A stretch of DNA of 17,016 nt. Origin: Leptospira sp. 96542. Its GTDB lineage: Bacteria; Spirochaetota; Leptospiria; Leptospirales; Leptospiraceae. How positions within the stretch are numbered: the first letter of the stretch is position 1; every line of letters starts with the position of its first letter. The stretch is from the NCBI GenBank assembly GCA_029310945.1, contig JARJFC010000063.1:1-17016 (forward strand), read 5' to 3'. Shown piece by piece: positions 1-8,654 of the stretch. The notes beneath the pieces were generated by a model. That model saw nothing but the letters and a program-made list of their open reading frames with translations. It searched no databases and was not told the DNA's origin. The position numbers and the translations under genes are program-made.

Positions 1-33
1 CCCATCTTTACTCTCTTATGTTACTAAAAGAGT

Positions 34-62
34 CGGACAAAAACCTAAATGAGACGTATTAT
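34..62 (+). promoter_or_regulatory. Candidate sigma70-type promoter for the TPR lipoprotein gene
   Basis: A CGGACA box at 34-39 (four of six matches to TTGACA) lies 17 bp before TATTAT at 57-62 (five of six matches to TATAAT). Transcription would begin near position 69. That is downstream of the ATG at 49 but upstream of the GTG at 103, so this promoter, if real, supports the shorter protein. It is a consensus match only, in AT-rich DNA where such matches are common. Confidence 0.3.
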
Positions 63-102
63 TTTTTTTGCCACATTAGAGTATCTGGAGAAAAAAGGAG
101 AT

Positions 103-624
103 GTGAAACATTTTTCATTTCCAAATTTTTTACTCACGTTTATTCTTATGTTAGTCGTTACCTGCTCTCCCAAAGAGAGAACCCTATTTGATGAAGGTAA
201 AAAATGGGAAGAACAGGGCGAAAAAACCAAAGCCCTTTATTATTACGAATTGTCCCTAAGAGAAAACCAAGAATTTGAACCCGTTCTGAAACGTATGGGA
301 CTACTCCTCGCCGAAAGTAACCAATCCATGGCCACGGCCATCTTTTATTTGGAAAAATACCATCGCACCAAAAAGAATGATTTGGAAGTACAAAGAGAAC
401 TCTTTCGCCTCTATCTCACCACAGGTTATGAAAAGGAAGCGCTCGAAATTTTGGAAGAAATCCGCTTCCAAGGCAAAAAAGAAGCCGTCGAATTTTTTGA
501 AACCACCTACCTTTGTCTCACCCGGCCGTACAAACAGAAAGATTATCTAACCAATTTGGAAAAAAGTCCTTTGGCTTCCGACCCCTACTATGCACCTTGG
601 GTTCGGGCGTGTGAAACGAAATAA
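103..624 (+). CDS. TPR-like lipoprotein of unknown function
   Basis: The frame is open from an ATG at 49, but I prefer the GTG at 103. From there the protein starts with a short basic stretch (VKHFS), a hydrophobic run (FLLTFILMLVVT) and a cysteine encoded at 163-165, which is a normal lipoprotein signal of about 20 residues. The longer start would put 18 charged, unneeded residues in front and has no ribosome-binding site. The GTG start is not perfect either: GGAG at 97-100 is only 2 nt away, and another at 87-90 is 12 nt away. The mature part, about 150 residues, is helical and has TPR-like pairs (for example EQGEKTKALYYYELSLREN and GYEKEALEILEEI). It is therefore probably a lipid-anchored, envelope-facing scaffold. 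trxB follows 60 bp downstream. The function is not recognised. Confidence 0.75.
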   Translation: MKHFSFPNFLLTFILMLVVTCSPKERTLFDEGKKWEEQGEKTKALYYYELSLRENQEFEPVLKRMGLLLAESNQSMATAIFYLEKYHRTKKNDLEVQRELFRLYLTTGYEKEALEILEEIRFQGKKEAVEFFETTYLCLTRPYKQKDYLTNLEKSPLASDPYYAPWVRACETK

Positions 625-684
625 TTCCCAAGGCTTGGGAGAAACGTCTAATTTTAGAATCATTATAATATCTGGAGAACATTT

Positions 685-1626
685 ATGGTACACAAAGTCG
701 CAATCATTGGATCAGGGCCCGCAGGCCACACGGCAGCTATCTACGCAGCAAGAGCCAATTTGAATCCTGTGATGTATGAAGGCTTTATGGCGGGAGGGGT
801 TGCTGCTGGTGGGCAACTCACAACCACGACAGAGGTAGAAAACTTTCCTGGGTTTCCAGATGGGATCGATGGAACCAAACTCACCCAACTTTTCCGCGAT
901 CAATCCTCAAAATACGGTACCACAATCCATACACAAACCATCACCAAGGTTGATTTTTCCAAACGTCCTTTCACACTTTGGTCGGATGACGAAGAGATCA
1001 AAGCAGAAGCTGTGATCATCGCAACAGGAGCCACGGCCAAACGTATGCATGTAAAAGGAGAAGACGTTTTCTGGCAACGAGGAATTTCTGCCTGTGCGGT
1101 TTGCGACGGTGCCCTTCCCATTTTCCGTGGTAAGGAACTGGCTGTTGTGGGTGGGGGCGATTCCGCAGTGGAAGAAGCAAACCATCTCACTAAATTTGCG
1201 TCCAAGGTGTATTTAGTGGTGAGACGTGACCAACTCCGCGCATCACAAATCATGCAAAAACGAGCTTTGGAACACCCAAAAATTGAAATCATTTGGAACC
1301 ACACCGTTGTAGAAGCCAAAGGCGGAGATTCTGGTCTTTCCACCATCGTTTTGGAAAACACAAAGGATGCGTCCAAACGAGAACTCCAAGTGGGCGGATT
1401 ATTTTATGCTATCGGCCATCTTCCCAATACCGAGGTTTTTAAGGGCCAATTGGATTTGGATGAAACTGGTTATATCCTAACAAAACCAGGTACAACAAAA
1501 ACCAATGTGGACGGGGTATTTGCGGCGGGTGACGTACAGGACAAAGTGTACAGACAAGCCATCACAGCGGCTGGCAGTGGTTGTATGGCCGCCCTCGAAG
1601 CAGAAAGATGGCTTGAAGGTCACTGA
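685..1626 (+). CDS. trxB: Thioredoxin reductase (NADPH)
   Basis: This flavoenzyme passes electrons from NADPH through FAD to thioredoxin in the cytoplasm. The 313-residue length is normal for the low-molecular-weight bacterial type. Visible parts, in order: the FAD-binding GSGPAG at residues 9-14; the GGQL and FPGFPDG segments near 42-60; ATG at 114-116; the redox-active CAVC at 137-140 followed by DG; the NADPH-binding GGGDSA at 156-161 with [10 protein letters not shown] just after 177; and the C-terminal FAD motif GVFAAGDV with the following [11 protein letters not shown]. The ATG at 685 has GGAG at 674-677, a 7-nt spacing. The TGA stop overlaps the end of the convergent metallopeptidase-like gene by 7 nt. 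In spirochaetes the enzyme is expected to support peroxide defence and ribonucleotide reduction (family knowledge). Confidence 0.97.
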   Translation: MVHKVAIIGSGPAGHTAAIYAARANLNPVMYEGFMAGGVAAGGQLTTTTEVENFPGFPDGIDGTKLTQLFRDQSSKYGTTIHTQTITKVDFSKRPFTLWSDDEEIKAEAVIIATGATAKRMHVKGEDVFWQRGISACAVCDGALPIFRGKELAVVGGGDSAVEEANHLTKFASKVYLVVRRDQLRASQIMQKRALEHPKIEIIWNHTVVEAKGGDSGLSTIVLENTKDASKRELQVGGLFYAIGHLPNTEVFKGQLDLDETGYILTKPGTTKTNVDGVFAAGDVQDKVYRQAITAAGSGCMAALEAERWLEGH

Positions 1627-3383
1627 GAGATCTGTTTGCCTTCTATGTCGTAATAAGTAATTTGGTTAGGTTTCCAAAACATAACGGAAGTTCCGTCCGA
1701 TGCAACGAACTTCCGTTTACCGTCTTCCCAGTGGATGATGGTCATCCCCCCTCCTCTATAAATGATTTGGTTCCCAGGAAAAACATTGACTTCAAATTCT
1801 TCTGAATACCATTTATACTTTCCGTTCATCCACAAATAAAAATAGGTTTCGTTTGGACCAAGAAAATCCCCCTCTCTTTTGCCAGAAAACCGAGCTACAT
1901 CGGCCAAAAAAATTTCGTATACATTGGGTATTTCATCGATGGATTTTATTTTCAAAGCAGAATCTGGAAGTGTGAAACCAACCCGTAAAAAATTTTCAAA
2001 ATTTGATTTGGATTTTGGTAACATCAAACTATATCCAGACAATTGGAGTTTTTTTCCTAATTTTAAAATTTTATTCTTATTCGATTCAAAGTATCCAATA
2101 CTCTGTTTTAAAAAATCATCCCCAGTAACTCCAGTTACATTTTGGATCGCTTTGGCCGAGGGAATTCCAAAACAAGTTTCTTTATGGTATTGAATGACAG
2201 CATCCTTTCCATAGGTTTTATATAAATTTTCAAACATAATAGCACCAAGTGAATATGGCAATAAATCTCTGTAACTCGCATCCAAAACACCTTTGAATGT
2301 TTTTGGAATTTTATTTTCTCTCTGGCGTTTTTCCATTTCATCATATACATAAAACAATTTGCGAGGGTAAAACTTCGATTCCACATAATTGGCAAAACCT
2401 TCATCAAACCATGGATCAATGACATAACCTTGATTAGTTTTTCCGGCTTCTAATTTATACGCCAAACATCCAGTTTGTTCAAAATTATGGACTGACTCAT
2501 GGTAGAAAGTGCCAAAATGGATACGGTTGATTGCGTCTGCATCCAAAACAGGATCATTTGTAGACTGAGAGATTTTTTCTCCGCAACAAAGGGTAATGGA
2601 ATTTTGACCACCAAACCCACCTTCTTCGCTCCCACCGGGAAGATCCTTACCTTGGTAGAGTCGCATATCATAAGATAAATCAAACAATATCACAGGAACC
2701 ACACCTTGGTTTTTCATTCCAAACTCAGATTGCATAAATTCCAAGAGTTCTTTTGCTTTGAATTTTTCTCTGAAACCCACCATATACAATTTCCAAAGTG
2801 AACTCCCATAAAAACGATAGATAGAATGTTCGGCGATGATTTCCCCATAGAGTGACTGGTTCACTAGTAGATAATTTTTTAAATCTTTGGGATCAGATTT
2901 ACGATAAACCCAATCATATTCTCCACGGTGGATCACCCAATCTTTCGTGAGTTTGGTCTGGTCAGGAAAATTCCAAACCTGATTCGATTTGCATTGTTCG
3001 CAAGCGGGAGGGTATGATGTGAAACTAACGCCCGTTTTTAAATCAATCTTCCAAACCCCACTAGGCCATTCAGTAAACACGGAACCATCTTTTTTCGTCC
3101 ACCAGTAATGCCCCTTCGCCCATTGGTATACTTCCCCTCCATCAGGCCCAAGATAGTAGGCTGGTGTTGGTTCTGGAAATTTCAGTTTGTTTTCGGAAAG
3201 TTTGGGTTCCTGTAGTCTCGATCCAGCTTCAAAATTAGTGGGTGCTGTGTTTCCCCAATCATAAGATTGGGGAGAACCAGGTTCGGCGAGGGTAGTTTTT
3301 TTGGGATTGGATTGGGGGTGGATAGAAATTCCAATGAAAAAAATCAAAATAAAAACAATACAAACCGTACGGGAAAAAAGCAT
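1620..3383 (-). CDS. Secreted putative zinc metallopeptidase (HExxH) with beta-rich flanks
   Basis: The 587-residue protein begins with an export signal (hydrophobic residues about 8-21, then HPQS), so it is probably periplasmic or secreted. The centre holds HESVH at residues 295-299 (HExxH: two zinc histidines and a catalytic Glu), followed by [11 protein letters not shown] at 325-335, where E328 is a good third zinc ligand. That arrangement is gluzincin-like, as in the peptidase_MA group. I infer proteolysis; no substrate is evident. On either side of the catalytic part, residues about 76-125 and 512-587 are rich in Trp, Tyr, Gly and Asp with similar short beta-hairpin motifs. There is a CEQC pair at 128-131 and CC at 266-267. 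The ATG is preceded by a strong GGAGGGG at 3386-3392. The gene lies 69 bp downstream of ilvN on the same strand with no clear terminator between, so read-through is possible. Confidence 0.8.
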   Translation of the reverse strand: MLFSRTVCIVFILIFFIGISIHPQSNPKKTTLAEPGSPQSYDWGNTAPTNFEAGSRLQEPKLSENKLKFPEPTPAYYLGPDGGEVYQWAKGHYWWTKKDGSVFTEWPSGVWKIDLKTGVSFTSYPPACEQCKSNQVWNFPDQTKLTKDWVIHRGEYDWVYRKSDPKDLKNYLLVNQSLYGEIIAEHSIYRFYGSSLWKLYMVGFREKFKAKELLEFMQSEFGMKNQGVVPVILFDLSYDMRLYQGKDLPGGSEEGGFGGQNSITLCCGEKISQSTNDPVLDADAINRIHFGTFYHESVHNFEQTGCLAYKLEAGKTNQGYVIDPWFDEGFANYVESKFYPRKLFYVYDEMEKRQRENKIPKTFKGVLDASYRDLLPYSLGAIMFENLYKTYGKDAVIQYHKETCFGIPSAKAIQNVTGVTGDDFLKQSIGYFESNKNKILKLGKKLQLSGYSLMLPKSKSNFENFLRVGFTLPDSALKIKSIDEIPNVYEIFLADVARFSGKREGDFLGPNETYFYLWMNGKYKWYSEEFEVNVFPGNQIIYRGGGMTIIHWEDGKRKFVASDGTSVMFWKPNQITYYDIEGKQISQ

Positions 3384-3452
3384 AACCCCTCCGAAGAATC
3401 CAAATCAATGTACTTTGAATTCTTGTCTTGGGAAGGTTATGTCAAGAGGAAA

Positions 3453-3941
3453 CTAAAAGGAATTTTGGTTCCGGTAAGCGATGGCAATCTGCCCCGTGCG
3501 TGAAATTTCTCGGATGCCAAATGGTTTGATCACCGAAATCACATTCGTCACTTGCCTTGAGTTTCCTGAAAATTCTATGAGTAGGGAATCCTCTGTCATT
3601 TCGAGAATTGATACCCCAAAACCATTACAAACAGTCAATGCTTCACTCCGATTGTTTTCTGTCACAGTGAAACTGATGAGTACGAGCTCTCTTTGCACAG
3701 AACTTGCGTAGGCCATGTCTTGTACACGTAAAACATCTGGGAGTTTTAGGAGTTGGTTTTTTACCTGACCAACCAGAAAGTCGTCCCCATTCAAAACAAT
3801 GGTCATGGAAGAAACTTCCGCACTGTCTGTGACTCCCACAGCAATGGAATCGATATTGTACCCCCGACGAGTGAAAAGACCTGATACATGGCTCATCACC
3901 CCTGGGTGGTTATTGACTAAGATACTCAAGGTATGTTTCAT
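3453..3941 (-). CDS. ilvN: Acetolactate synthase, small (regulatory) subunit
   Basis: This is the regulatory subunit of acetohydroxyacid synthase. It activates the catalytic subunit and carries valine feedback inhibition in characterised homologues. The 162 residues match the usual length of IlvN/IlvH. An N-terminal ACT domain (about residues 1-76) carries the family pattern [14 protein letters not shown] followed by [12 protein letters not shown], and ends at [11 protein letters not shown]. The second domain (about 80-160) contains [23 protein letters not shown] and [12 protein letters not shown], like E. coli IlvH. Its ATG overlaps the ilvB stop as ATGA (3938-3941), so translation is probably coupled to ilvB. 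The stop is TAG at 3453-3455. Confidence 0.96.
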   Translation of the reverse strand: MKHTLSILVNNHPGVMSHVSGLFTRRGYNIDSIAVGVTDSAEVSSMTIVLNGDDFLVGQVKNQLLKLPDVLRVQDMAYASSVQRELVLISFTVTENNRSEALTVCNGFGVSILEMTEDSLLIEFSGNSRQVTNVISVIKPFGIREISRTGQIAIAYRNQNSF

Positions 3942-5644
3942 TTTTTTAATTTCCCTAAGTCTTTGAATTCGATGAGATCTTGTTGTGATTTTCCAGCAGG
4001 GATCATCGGAAAAACTTTTTCTTCCGCAGGGATCATCACCTCAATGAGAGCTGCCCCATCGTCCTTTAAGAAAAAATCCAAACCCTTAGCAATCTCAGAT
4101 TTTTTTTCAATCCGCATCGCAGGTATATCATATGCTTCTGCCAGTTTCACAAAATTAGGGTTATAATTCCATTGTGATTCGCTAAAACGTTCTTCATAAA
4201 ATAGTTCCTGCCATTGCCGCACCATTCCGAGGAAGTTATTATTGAAGAGTAAAATTTTGACTCCCAGTTTGGATTGCGCAATTGTGGCAAGTTCCTGGAT
4301 ACACATTTGGAAGGATCCATCGCCTGTGACACAAATCACAGGTTTGTCGGGGTTTCCAAATTTTGCACCAATGGCCGCTGGCAATCCATAACCCATAGTT
4401 CCAAGTCCACCAGAAGTGAGCCAAGTATTCGGTTCATCAAATTGGTAATACTGTGCTGCCCACATCTGGTGTTGACCCACATCGGTTGAAACGATGGCCT
4501 TACCTTCCGTACGTTTGTAAACTTGGTGTAAAAAATCTTGAGGTTTGATTTGGTCTGTACTATTGTCAAAATCGAGTGGATGGTCTTTTTTTAATTTTTG
4601 TATGGTTTGGATCCACTCCGTACGATCTGTACCCTTAATGAAGGGTAAAATTTCGCGAATTGCATCTTTTAGATCACCATGCAAAATATAATCGACATTT
4701 ACTCGTTTATTGAATTCGGCTGCATCAATATCAACATGAGCCCGGATTGCATTCGGCGCAAAATCTTGGTAACGAGCCACACGGTCATCAAACCTTGCTC
4801 CCAAATTCAGAATATAATCACATTCAAGTACAGCTTTGTTTGCATACGCAGTTCCGTGCATACCAAGCATACCCACAGACAAAGAGTGGGTACCTGGAAA
4901 CGCACCCAAACCCATAAGTGTTGTTGTTACTGGAGCGTTTGCTTTTTCTGCGAGAGATTTGATTTCAGCCGAAGCAAAAGAATTGATTGCGCCACCCCCA
5001 ACATAGAGTAACGGACGTTTTGCCTTATTAAAAACTTCGGCAAACTCTTGCGGGTCACCCTTAACCTTTGGTCTTTCATAGTGGTGGGGGGCAATTTTTA
5101 ACTGCGTTGCTTTCCTAACCGTTGTTTTTTGGTTTTGTACGTCTTTTGGAAAATCGAGAAGAACAGGACCTGGCCTTCCTCCCATTGCAATTTTAATGGC
5201 TTCTTCAAAATGCCTTGGAATGTCATCGGCTTTTTTGATGAGAGCGTTGTATTTCGTAATAGGAATGGTAATTCCAAAGATATCTGCTTCTTGGAAGGCA
5301 TCCGTACCAATGTCGGTTGTGGGGACTTGTCCTGTGATAGCAAGAATGGGGATGGAATCCAATTTGGCATCGGTGAGCCCCGTGATCAAATTGGTTGCTC
5401 CAGGGCCAGAAGTTGCAATACAAACACCCAATTTGCCAGTAGAACGAGCATACCCTTCCGCCATATGTATGGCTCCTTGTTCGTGGCGTACGAGGATATG
5501 TTTGATTTTTTTGCTATGATAGAGTTCGTCGTAAAAAGGAAGGATTGCCCCACCAGGGTAACCGAAGACAATTTCGACACCTGCTTCTTCCAATAATTCG
5601 ACCATGAGTCGGCCGCCTGTAATGGCTTCGGTTGTAGATGACAT
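3938..5644 (-). CDS. ilvB: Acetolactate (acetohydroxyacid) synthase, large catalytic subunit
   Basis: This ThDP enzyme catalyses the first common step of valine, leucine and isoleucine synthesis, joining two pyruvates, or pyruvate and 2-oxobutyrate, with loss of CO2. I choose the ATG at 5644 (568 residues), which has GAGGGGG at 5650-5656. An in-frame TTG at 5689 would add 15 residues (first residues TWDSFLQKW) and has no comparable site. Using the shorter numbering: [15 protein letters not shown] near 27-41 and the ThDP-activating Glu55 in RHEQGA; the FAD/middle domain with VGGGAINS near 215-222; and the ThDP-metal motif GDGS at 441-444 through NNN at 468-470. [10 protein letters not shown] follows, containing the conserved Trp478 of the herbicide-sensitive family. 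The length fits IlvB/IlvI/IlvG. It is the first gene of a minus-strand ilvB-ilvN unit. Confidence 0.96.
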   Translation of the reverse strand: MSSTTEAITGGRLMVELLEEAGVEIVFGYPGGAILPFYDELYHSKKIKHILVRHEQGAIHMAEGYARSTGKLGVCIATSGPGATNLITGLTDAKLDSIPILAITGQVPTTDIGTDAFQEADIFGITIPITKYNALIKKADDIPRHFEEAIKIAMGGRPGPVLLDFPKDVQNQKTTVRKATQLKIAPHHYERPKVKGDPQEFAEVFNKAKRPLLYVGGGAINSFASAEIKSLAEKANAPVTTTLMGLGAFPGTHSLSVGMLGMHGTAYANKAVLECDYILNLGARFDDRVARYQDFAPNAIRAHVDIDAAEFNKRVNVDYILHGDLKDAIREILPFIKGTDRTEWIQTIQKLKKDHPLDFDNSTDQIKPQDFLHQVYKRTEGKAIVSTDVGQHQMWAAQYYQFDEPNTWLTSGGLGTMGYGLPAAIGAKFGNPDKPVICVTGDGSFQMCIQELATIAQSKLGVKILLFNNNFLGMVRQWQELFYEERFSESQWNYNPNFVKLAEAYDIPAMRIEKKSEIAKGLDFFLKDDGAALIEVMIPAEEKVFPMIPAGKSQQDLIEFKDLGKLKK

Positions 5645-5683
5645 ACTTTCCCCCTCACGCCATTTCTGCAAAAATGAGTCCCA

Positions 5684-5689
5684 TGTCAA
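5684..5689 (-). promoter_or_regulatory. Perfect -35-like TTGACA upstream of ilvB
   Basis: Read on the minus strand, TTGACA starts 45 nt before the ilvB ATG. The best -10 candidate, 16 nt further on, is AGAAAT (three of six matches), which would put the transcript start near 5655, right at the Shine-Dalgarno sequence. The weak -10 and very short leader make this doubtful. I see no hairpin series, T-box motif or leucine-rich leader peptide in the 109-bp space between ilvB and the divergent TPR gene. Confidence 0.2.
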
Positions 5690-5713
5690 TGTTCTCTAGT
5701 TTTTGAGTCGATT

Positions 5714-5742
5714 TTTACTGTCTAAAAAAGGATGCTTGTAAT
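5714..5742 (+). promoter_or_regulatory. Candidate promoter for the TPR-repeat gene, near-leaderless
   Basis: TTTACT at 5714-5719 (four of six matches) and TGTAAT at 5737-5742 (five of six matches) are separated by exactly 17 bp. The predicted start near 5749 leaves only about 5 nt before the ATG at 5754. That agrees with the poor ribosome-binding site of this gene (only GGA at 5744-5746). Consensus match only. Confidence 0.3.
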
Positions 5743-5753
5743 CGGACACCCTT

Positions 5754-6860
5754 ATGGAAAATACAGAAATAGAAAAACCGCAAGAAGACGAAAAATTTAC
5801 TAAAATCAAAACCTTAGCCAAAGAGGCTTATCGTTTTCTTGACCAGGGTCGTTTCAAAGAAGCCAAAGAACGCCTGGATATTTTGCTTGAGGAAGATCCA
5901 TCCAACACATACGGGCTCGTGGGACTTGGTGACTATTACGCAAAAACAAAACAGCCCGAACAAGCGATCCAGTATTACAGAAAGTGTTTGGCTGGAGACA
6001 ATACAAATAAATTTTCCCTTATGGGTCTCATGAATGCTTATAGAGACTTGAACAGTCTCAAACGTATCATAGAAGTGGCAGAAGAATTTCACCACATAAC
6101 AATAACAGATGCAAGTATTCTTTCTCGTGTTGCAGATGCACATAGAAAATTGAAAAATTTCAAAGAATCTGAAGTGTACTATATGGAAGCCTTACAAATC
6201 AATCCCAATGACCAGTATGTGATTGTAGGTCTTGGCCATTTATTTTTTGCCTGCCAAAGGTATATGGATGCCATCCAGTGGTGGGAAAAATTACTTTCAT
6301 CACAACCTAATAATATTAAAATTTTAACGGAAATCGGAAATAGTTACCGCAAAATAAAAGACTTTGACAAAGCAGTGATTTATTATGACCGGGCTAAAAA
6401 CTTAGATGATAAAAACTTTTTTGCTCTTTATGGTTTGGCCGAATCCTATAGAGGAAAAAAAGATTTTAAAACTGCGATTATTTATTGGGAAAAAATTTTA
6501 GATTTTGATCCTGAAAACAAGCTCATTATCAATCGTTATGCGGACTCACTCAGAGGTCTTGGAAATTATGACAAAGCCCTTGAATGTTTTAATAAGATTT
6601 TGGCTTCGGGTGATGATTATTTTGCTCTACTCGGAAAAGCAGCAGCACTCAAACTGATTGGTGACCTCGAAAAAGCGGAAGAAATCTACAAAAACCTCAT
6701 CCAGAAATCCCCCAATGACCCAAGGCCTGCTTTGGAACTTTCAGACCTATGGGACATCATGGGTAAAAAACAACAAGCAATCAAACTATTGGAAGATTTA
6801 GCCAAAAAGAATCCAAGCAATGAATCGATCCGCGAACGGATCGAATATTTGAGAGATTAA
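5754..6860 (+). CDS. Cytoplasmic tetratricopeptide-repeat protein
   Basis: The 368 residues are almost entirely TPR units, about ten in a row from residue 16 to the C-terminus. Each repeats the helix-turn-helix pattern with the usual small and aromatic positions and a Pro at the unit end, for example the segments ending EEDPSN, INPNDQ, SQPNN, FDPENK, KSPNDP and KNPSNE. No signal peptide, membrane segment or catalytic domain is visible, so I infer a cytoplasmic protein-protein interaction scaffold of unknown partner. The gene is divergent from ilvB and convergent with the P83/100-like gene, whose stop begins after a single intervening base (6861). The start is the only good ATG; no strong ribosome-binding site precedes it. 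Confidence 0.88.
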   Translation: MENTEIEKPQEDEKFTKIKTLAKEAYRFLDQGRFKEAKERLDILLEEDPSNTYGLVGLGDYYAKTKQPEQAIQYYRKCLAGDNTNKFSLMGLMNAYRDLNSLKRIIEVAEEFHHITITDASILSRVADAHRKLKNFKESEVYYMEALQINPNDQYVIVGLGHLFFACQRYMDAIQWWEKLLSSQPNNIKILTEIGNSYRKIKDFDKAVIYYDRAKNLDDKNFFALYGLAESYRGKKDFKTAIIYWEKILDFDPENKLIINRYADSLRGLGNYDKALECFNKILASGDDYFALLGKAAALKLIGDLEKAEEIYKNLIQKSPNDPRPALELSDLWDIMGKKQQAIKLLEDLAKKNPSNESIRERIEYLRD

Positions 6861-6861
6861 A

Positions 6862-8529
6862 TTATGGTGCGATCGTTTTGATTAGGCTCAAATCATCCTT
6901 TTTAAAAACCTTGATTGTTGTTTTATCTCCATCTTTCGGTTTACCAGTAACGTAGATTTTATCTCCAAAAAAAGTCATTTCTGAATTTTCTTCTACTGGC
7001 TCTTCCGTCCGTTTTTCAAAGGTTAGGTCGGATTTAAAGCGGGAAACATGGTATTTGTCTTTCTGTTTTTCGATTACATAAATTCTGTCTTCACGATTGA
7101 CAATGGGTGTCCTCCAAAAGATATCCGCATCTTCACTCGTTTTTTTGACTCCCAATTTATCTGGATCCAGTAACACCAATTTATGTTTTCTGTTTTCCAC
7201 TTTTTCGCCATCATAACCAAGAACAAGTACACCTTGGTTGGCAATTTCTTTAAACTCTTTTGAACAAATATTATTGTAAGGACTTTTAAATAAGGCATCA
7301 TCCTTTGTTGGATCAATTGCCCAAAGTTCATTGGAATAATGACCATCAGAATCATATTTAATGAATTTCATAAATAAAATTTTGTTGTTCACAACATTAT
7401 CACTTTGTTCTTCTTTTTTCTTAAGTTCTTCCTTAACCTGCGTTAGCTCCTCTTTCAAAGCTTCCACTTTGGCTTCAGTTTTAGCTGGTTCTTCTTTTTT
7501 GGCCGAATCGGAAGCTGTATTTCTTGATTCTTCTTTTTTAGCAACCTCTTCTTCTTTGGCCTTTAGTTCTTCTTTTTTGGCTTCTACAACTTCGGTTTTT
7601 TTCTCGGTTTCTTTTTTCTCTTGTTCGATCTGTTTAATTTCTTCCGTTTTTTTCTCAATTTCGGCTTTGTTTTTAACAGGATCTTTTTTTAATTCATTTA
7701 AAGTAGCAACAGCGGTGGTTTCTTCTTTTTTGAGATTATCTTTTTTATCCTTCAGTTCTTTTTCTTCTTTGGATAATTCTTCTTTTTTATCTTGGATAAC
7801 TTTTTTTTCTTCTTTGATTTTATCAGTTTGGAGTTTGTCCATTTTTTTGGCTTCATCCTCCATTTTCTGTTTGGTGGCAGGATCTTTTTCTTTTTCGCTA
7901 ACGGTTTTGTTTACATCCTTTTCCAATTCATCGGTGGTTAAATCCTTTCCATTTTCTTTTAAAATATTGGTTTCGATGGGAATGATGATTTGCGTTTTAC
8001 CAGACCAATTTTTGTAATTTGTATCAATACCCAAACGATCTGCGGTGGTGGAGTCCATCACATCTTTCGTGTATTTTTTTGCAAAAAATTTAGAATCTTT
8101 ACGGTGGGTGGCATTATAGTACAAAATGTACTGTGCCAAAGTGTCCGCATTTCCCGAACCATATTGGAATGAGGTTTCAATATAAGCAGCAATGATCCGT
8201 GCAATGGAATTGACATGGTCAAAGGATTGAGACTCCGAAATACTAAGGACATCCGCCCCTAGTTTTCCGTCCTTGCCAGGAAGGATTCGTTTGATAGAAA
8301 CCCCATCAGAGCTAGCATTTGCCTCTTTTATGAGTCCTTCTGCCAATTTTTTACCCGTTGTGGCATTCTCTTGGATGATATCGTCCGTAGCTTTGCGGAG
8401 AGAACGATTGATGAATTCAATTTTTTTGGCACCTTTGATTTCGGATTCTCCTAAAGGAGCTTTTGATTGGCCAAAAATGCCAATCCCAGCAACAAACAGA
8501 CAAAGAACGATGGATCGAGAAATTTTCAT
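6862..8529 (-). CDS. Spirochaetal P83/100-family antigen, secreted coiled-coil protein
   Basis: I place the start at the ATG at 8529, which has GAGGG with about 5-nt spacing. An in-frame TTG at 8565 would put 12 extra residues before a good signal peptide (KISRSIVLCLFVAGIGIFGQS). In the 555-residue form: signal about 1-21; a globular N-terminal domain about 22-190 with SIARIIAAYIETSFQYG and LAQYILYYNATHRKDSKFF, the pattern I associate with the Borrelia P83/100 and Treponema TP0486 family; a Lys/Glu-rich charged coiled coil about 195-375; and a C-terminal beta-rich domain about 378-555 with WAIDPTKDD, KLVLLDPDK and DKIYVTGKP, suggestive of propeller-like repeats. The product is probably periplasmic or envelope-associated. 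P83/100 proteins are immunogenic in Borrelia, but their molecular role is not established. The family call rests on recalled pattern, not on a search. Confidence 0.85.
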   Translation of the reverse strand: MKISRSIVLCLFVAGIGIFGQSKAPLGESEIKGAKKIEFINRSLRKATDDIIQENATTGKKLAEGLIKEANASSDGVSIKRILPGKDGKLGADVLSISESQSFDHVNSIARIIAAYIETSFQYGSGNADTLAQYILYYNATHRKDSKFFAKKYTKDVMDSTTADRLGIDTNYKNWSGKTQIIIPIETNILKENGKDLTTDELEKDVNKTVSEKEKDPATKQKMEDEAKKMDKLQTDKIKEEKKVIQDKKEELSKEEKELKDKKDNLKKEETTAVATLNELKKDPVKNKAEIEKKTEEIKQIEQEKKETEKKTEVVEAKKEELKAKEEEVAKKEESRNTASDSAKKEEPAKTEAKVEALKEELTQVKEELKKKEEQSDNVVNNKILFMKFIKYDSDGHYSNELWAIDPTKDDALFKSPYNNICSKEFKEIANQGVLVLGYDGEKVENRKHKLVLLDPDKLGVKKTSEDADIFWRTPIVNREDRIYVIEKQKDKYHVSRFKSDLTFEKRTEEPVEENSEMTFFGDKIYVTGKPKDGDKTTIKVFKKDDLSLIKTIAP

Positions 8530-8654
8530 TATTCCCTCTTTATTTTGAAGTAAAGTATCCAACAATTTTGTGCACCTTCTCCGATTCTGGAAAGCAAGTT
8601 TTAGAACGAAAAATATATTTACCTAGGGGGGATTCCCAAAAATTCTGTGGGTGA
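8530..8654. other. Divergent intergenic region between the P83/100-like gene and serC
   Basis: This 125-bp space must hold both promoters. For serC the best signal is TATATT at 8614-8619 (five of six matches to the -10 consensus) without a convincing -35; transcription would start near 8626. The ensuing leader begins with a run of six G (8625-8630... region CTAGGGGGG) and contains only a 4-bp CCCA/TGGG pairing (8635-8638 with 8648-8651), too weak to call a structure. For the minus strand I found no good -35/-10 pair. Confidence 0.35.

Noticed and set aside
626..640. Inverted repeat TCCCAA-GGC-TTGGGA after the lipoprotein stop
   Set aside because: Six-bp stem with a 3-nt loop and no following T run. 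Too weak to call a terminator, and trxB follows on the same strand.
664..669. Perfect TATAAT just before trxB
   Set aside because: No acceptable -35 lies 16-18 bp upstream, and transcription from it would start inside the GGAG ribosome-binding site at 674-677.
900..1376. 158-codon minus-strand open frame inside trxB
   Set aside because: It lies wholly within a well-conserved trxB frame, and its translation shows no domain or signal.
3440..3445. Minus-strand TTGACA between ilvN and the metallopeptidase-like gene
   Set aside because: At 17-nt spacing the -10 would be GAATTC, with one of six matches. No usable -10 at 16-18 nt, so a promoter is not supported.
5129..5596. 155-codon plus-strand open frame inside ilvB
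   Set aside because: Antisense to the conserved ThDP-binding domain. Its composition is typical of a shadow frame, with no start signals.
5645..5689. 15-residue N-terminal extension of IlvB from a TTG codon
   Set aside because: No ribosome-binding site, and the sequence does not resemble family N-termini; the ATG at 5644 has GAGGGGG at the right distance.
7361..8017. Long plus-strand open frame opposite the P83/100-like coiled coil, rich in Ser/Phe/Leu with a signal-like start
   Set aside because: It is the reverse reading of Lys/Glu codons (aaa/gaa become ttt/ttc), which produces Phe/Ser-rich open frames by itself. There is no ribosome-binding site, and the sense gene is clearly real.
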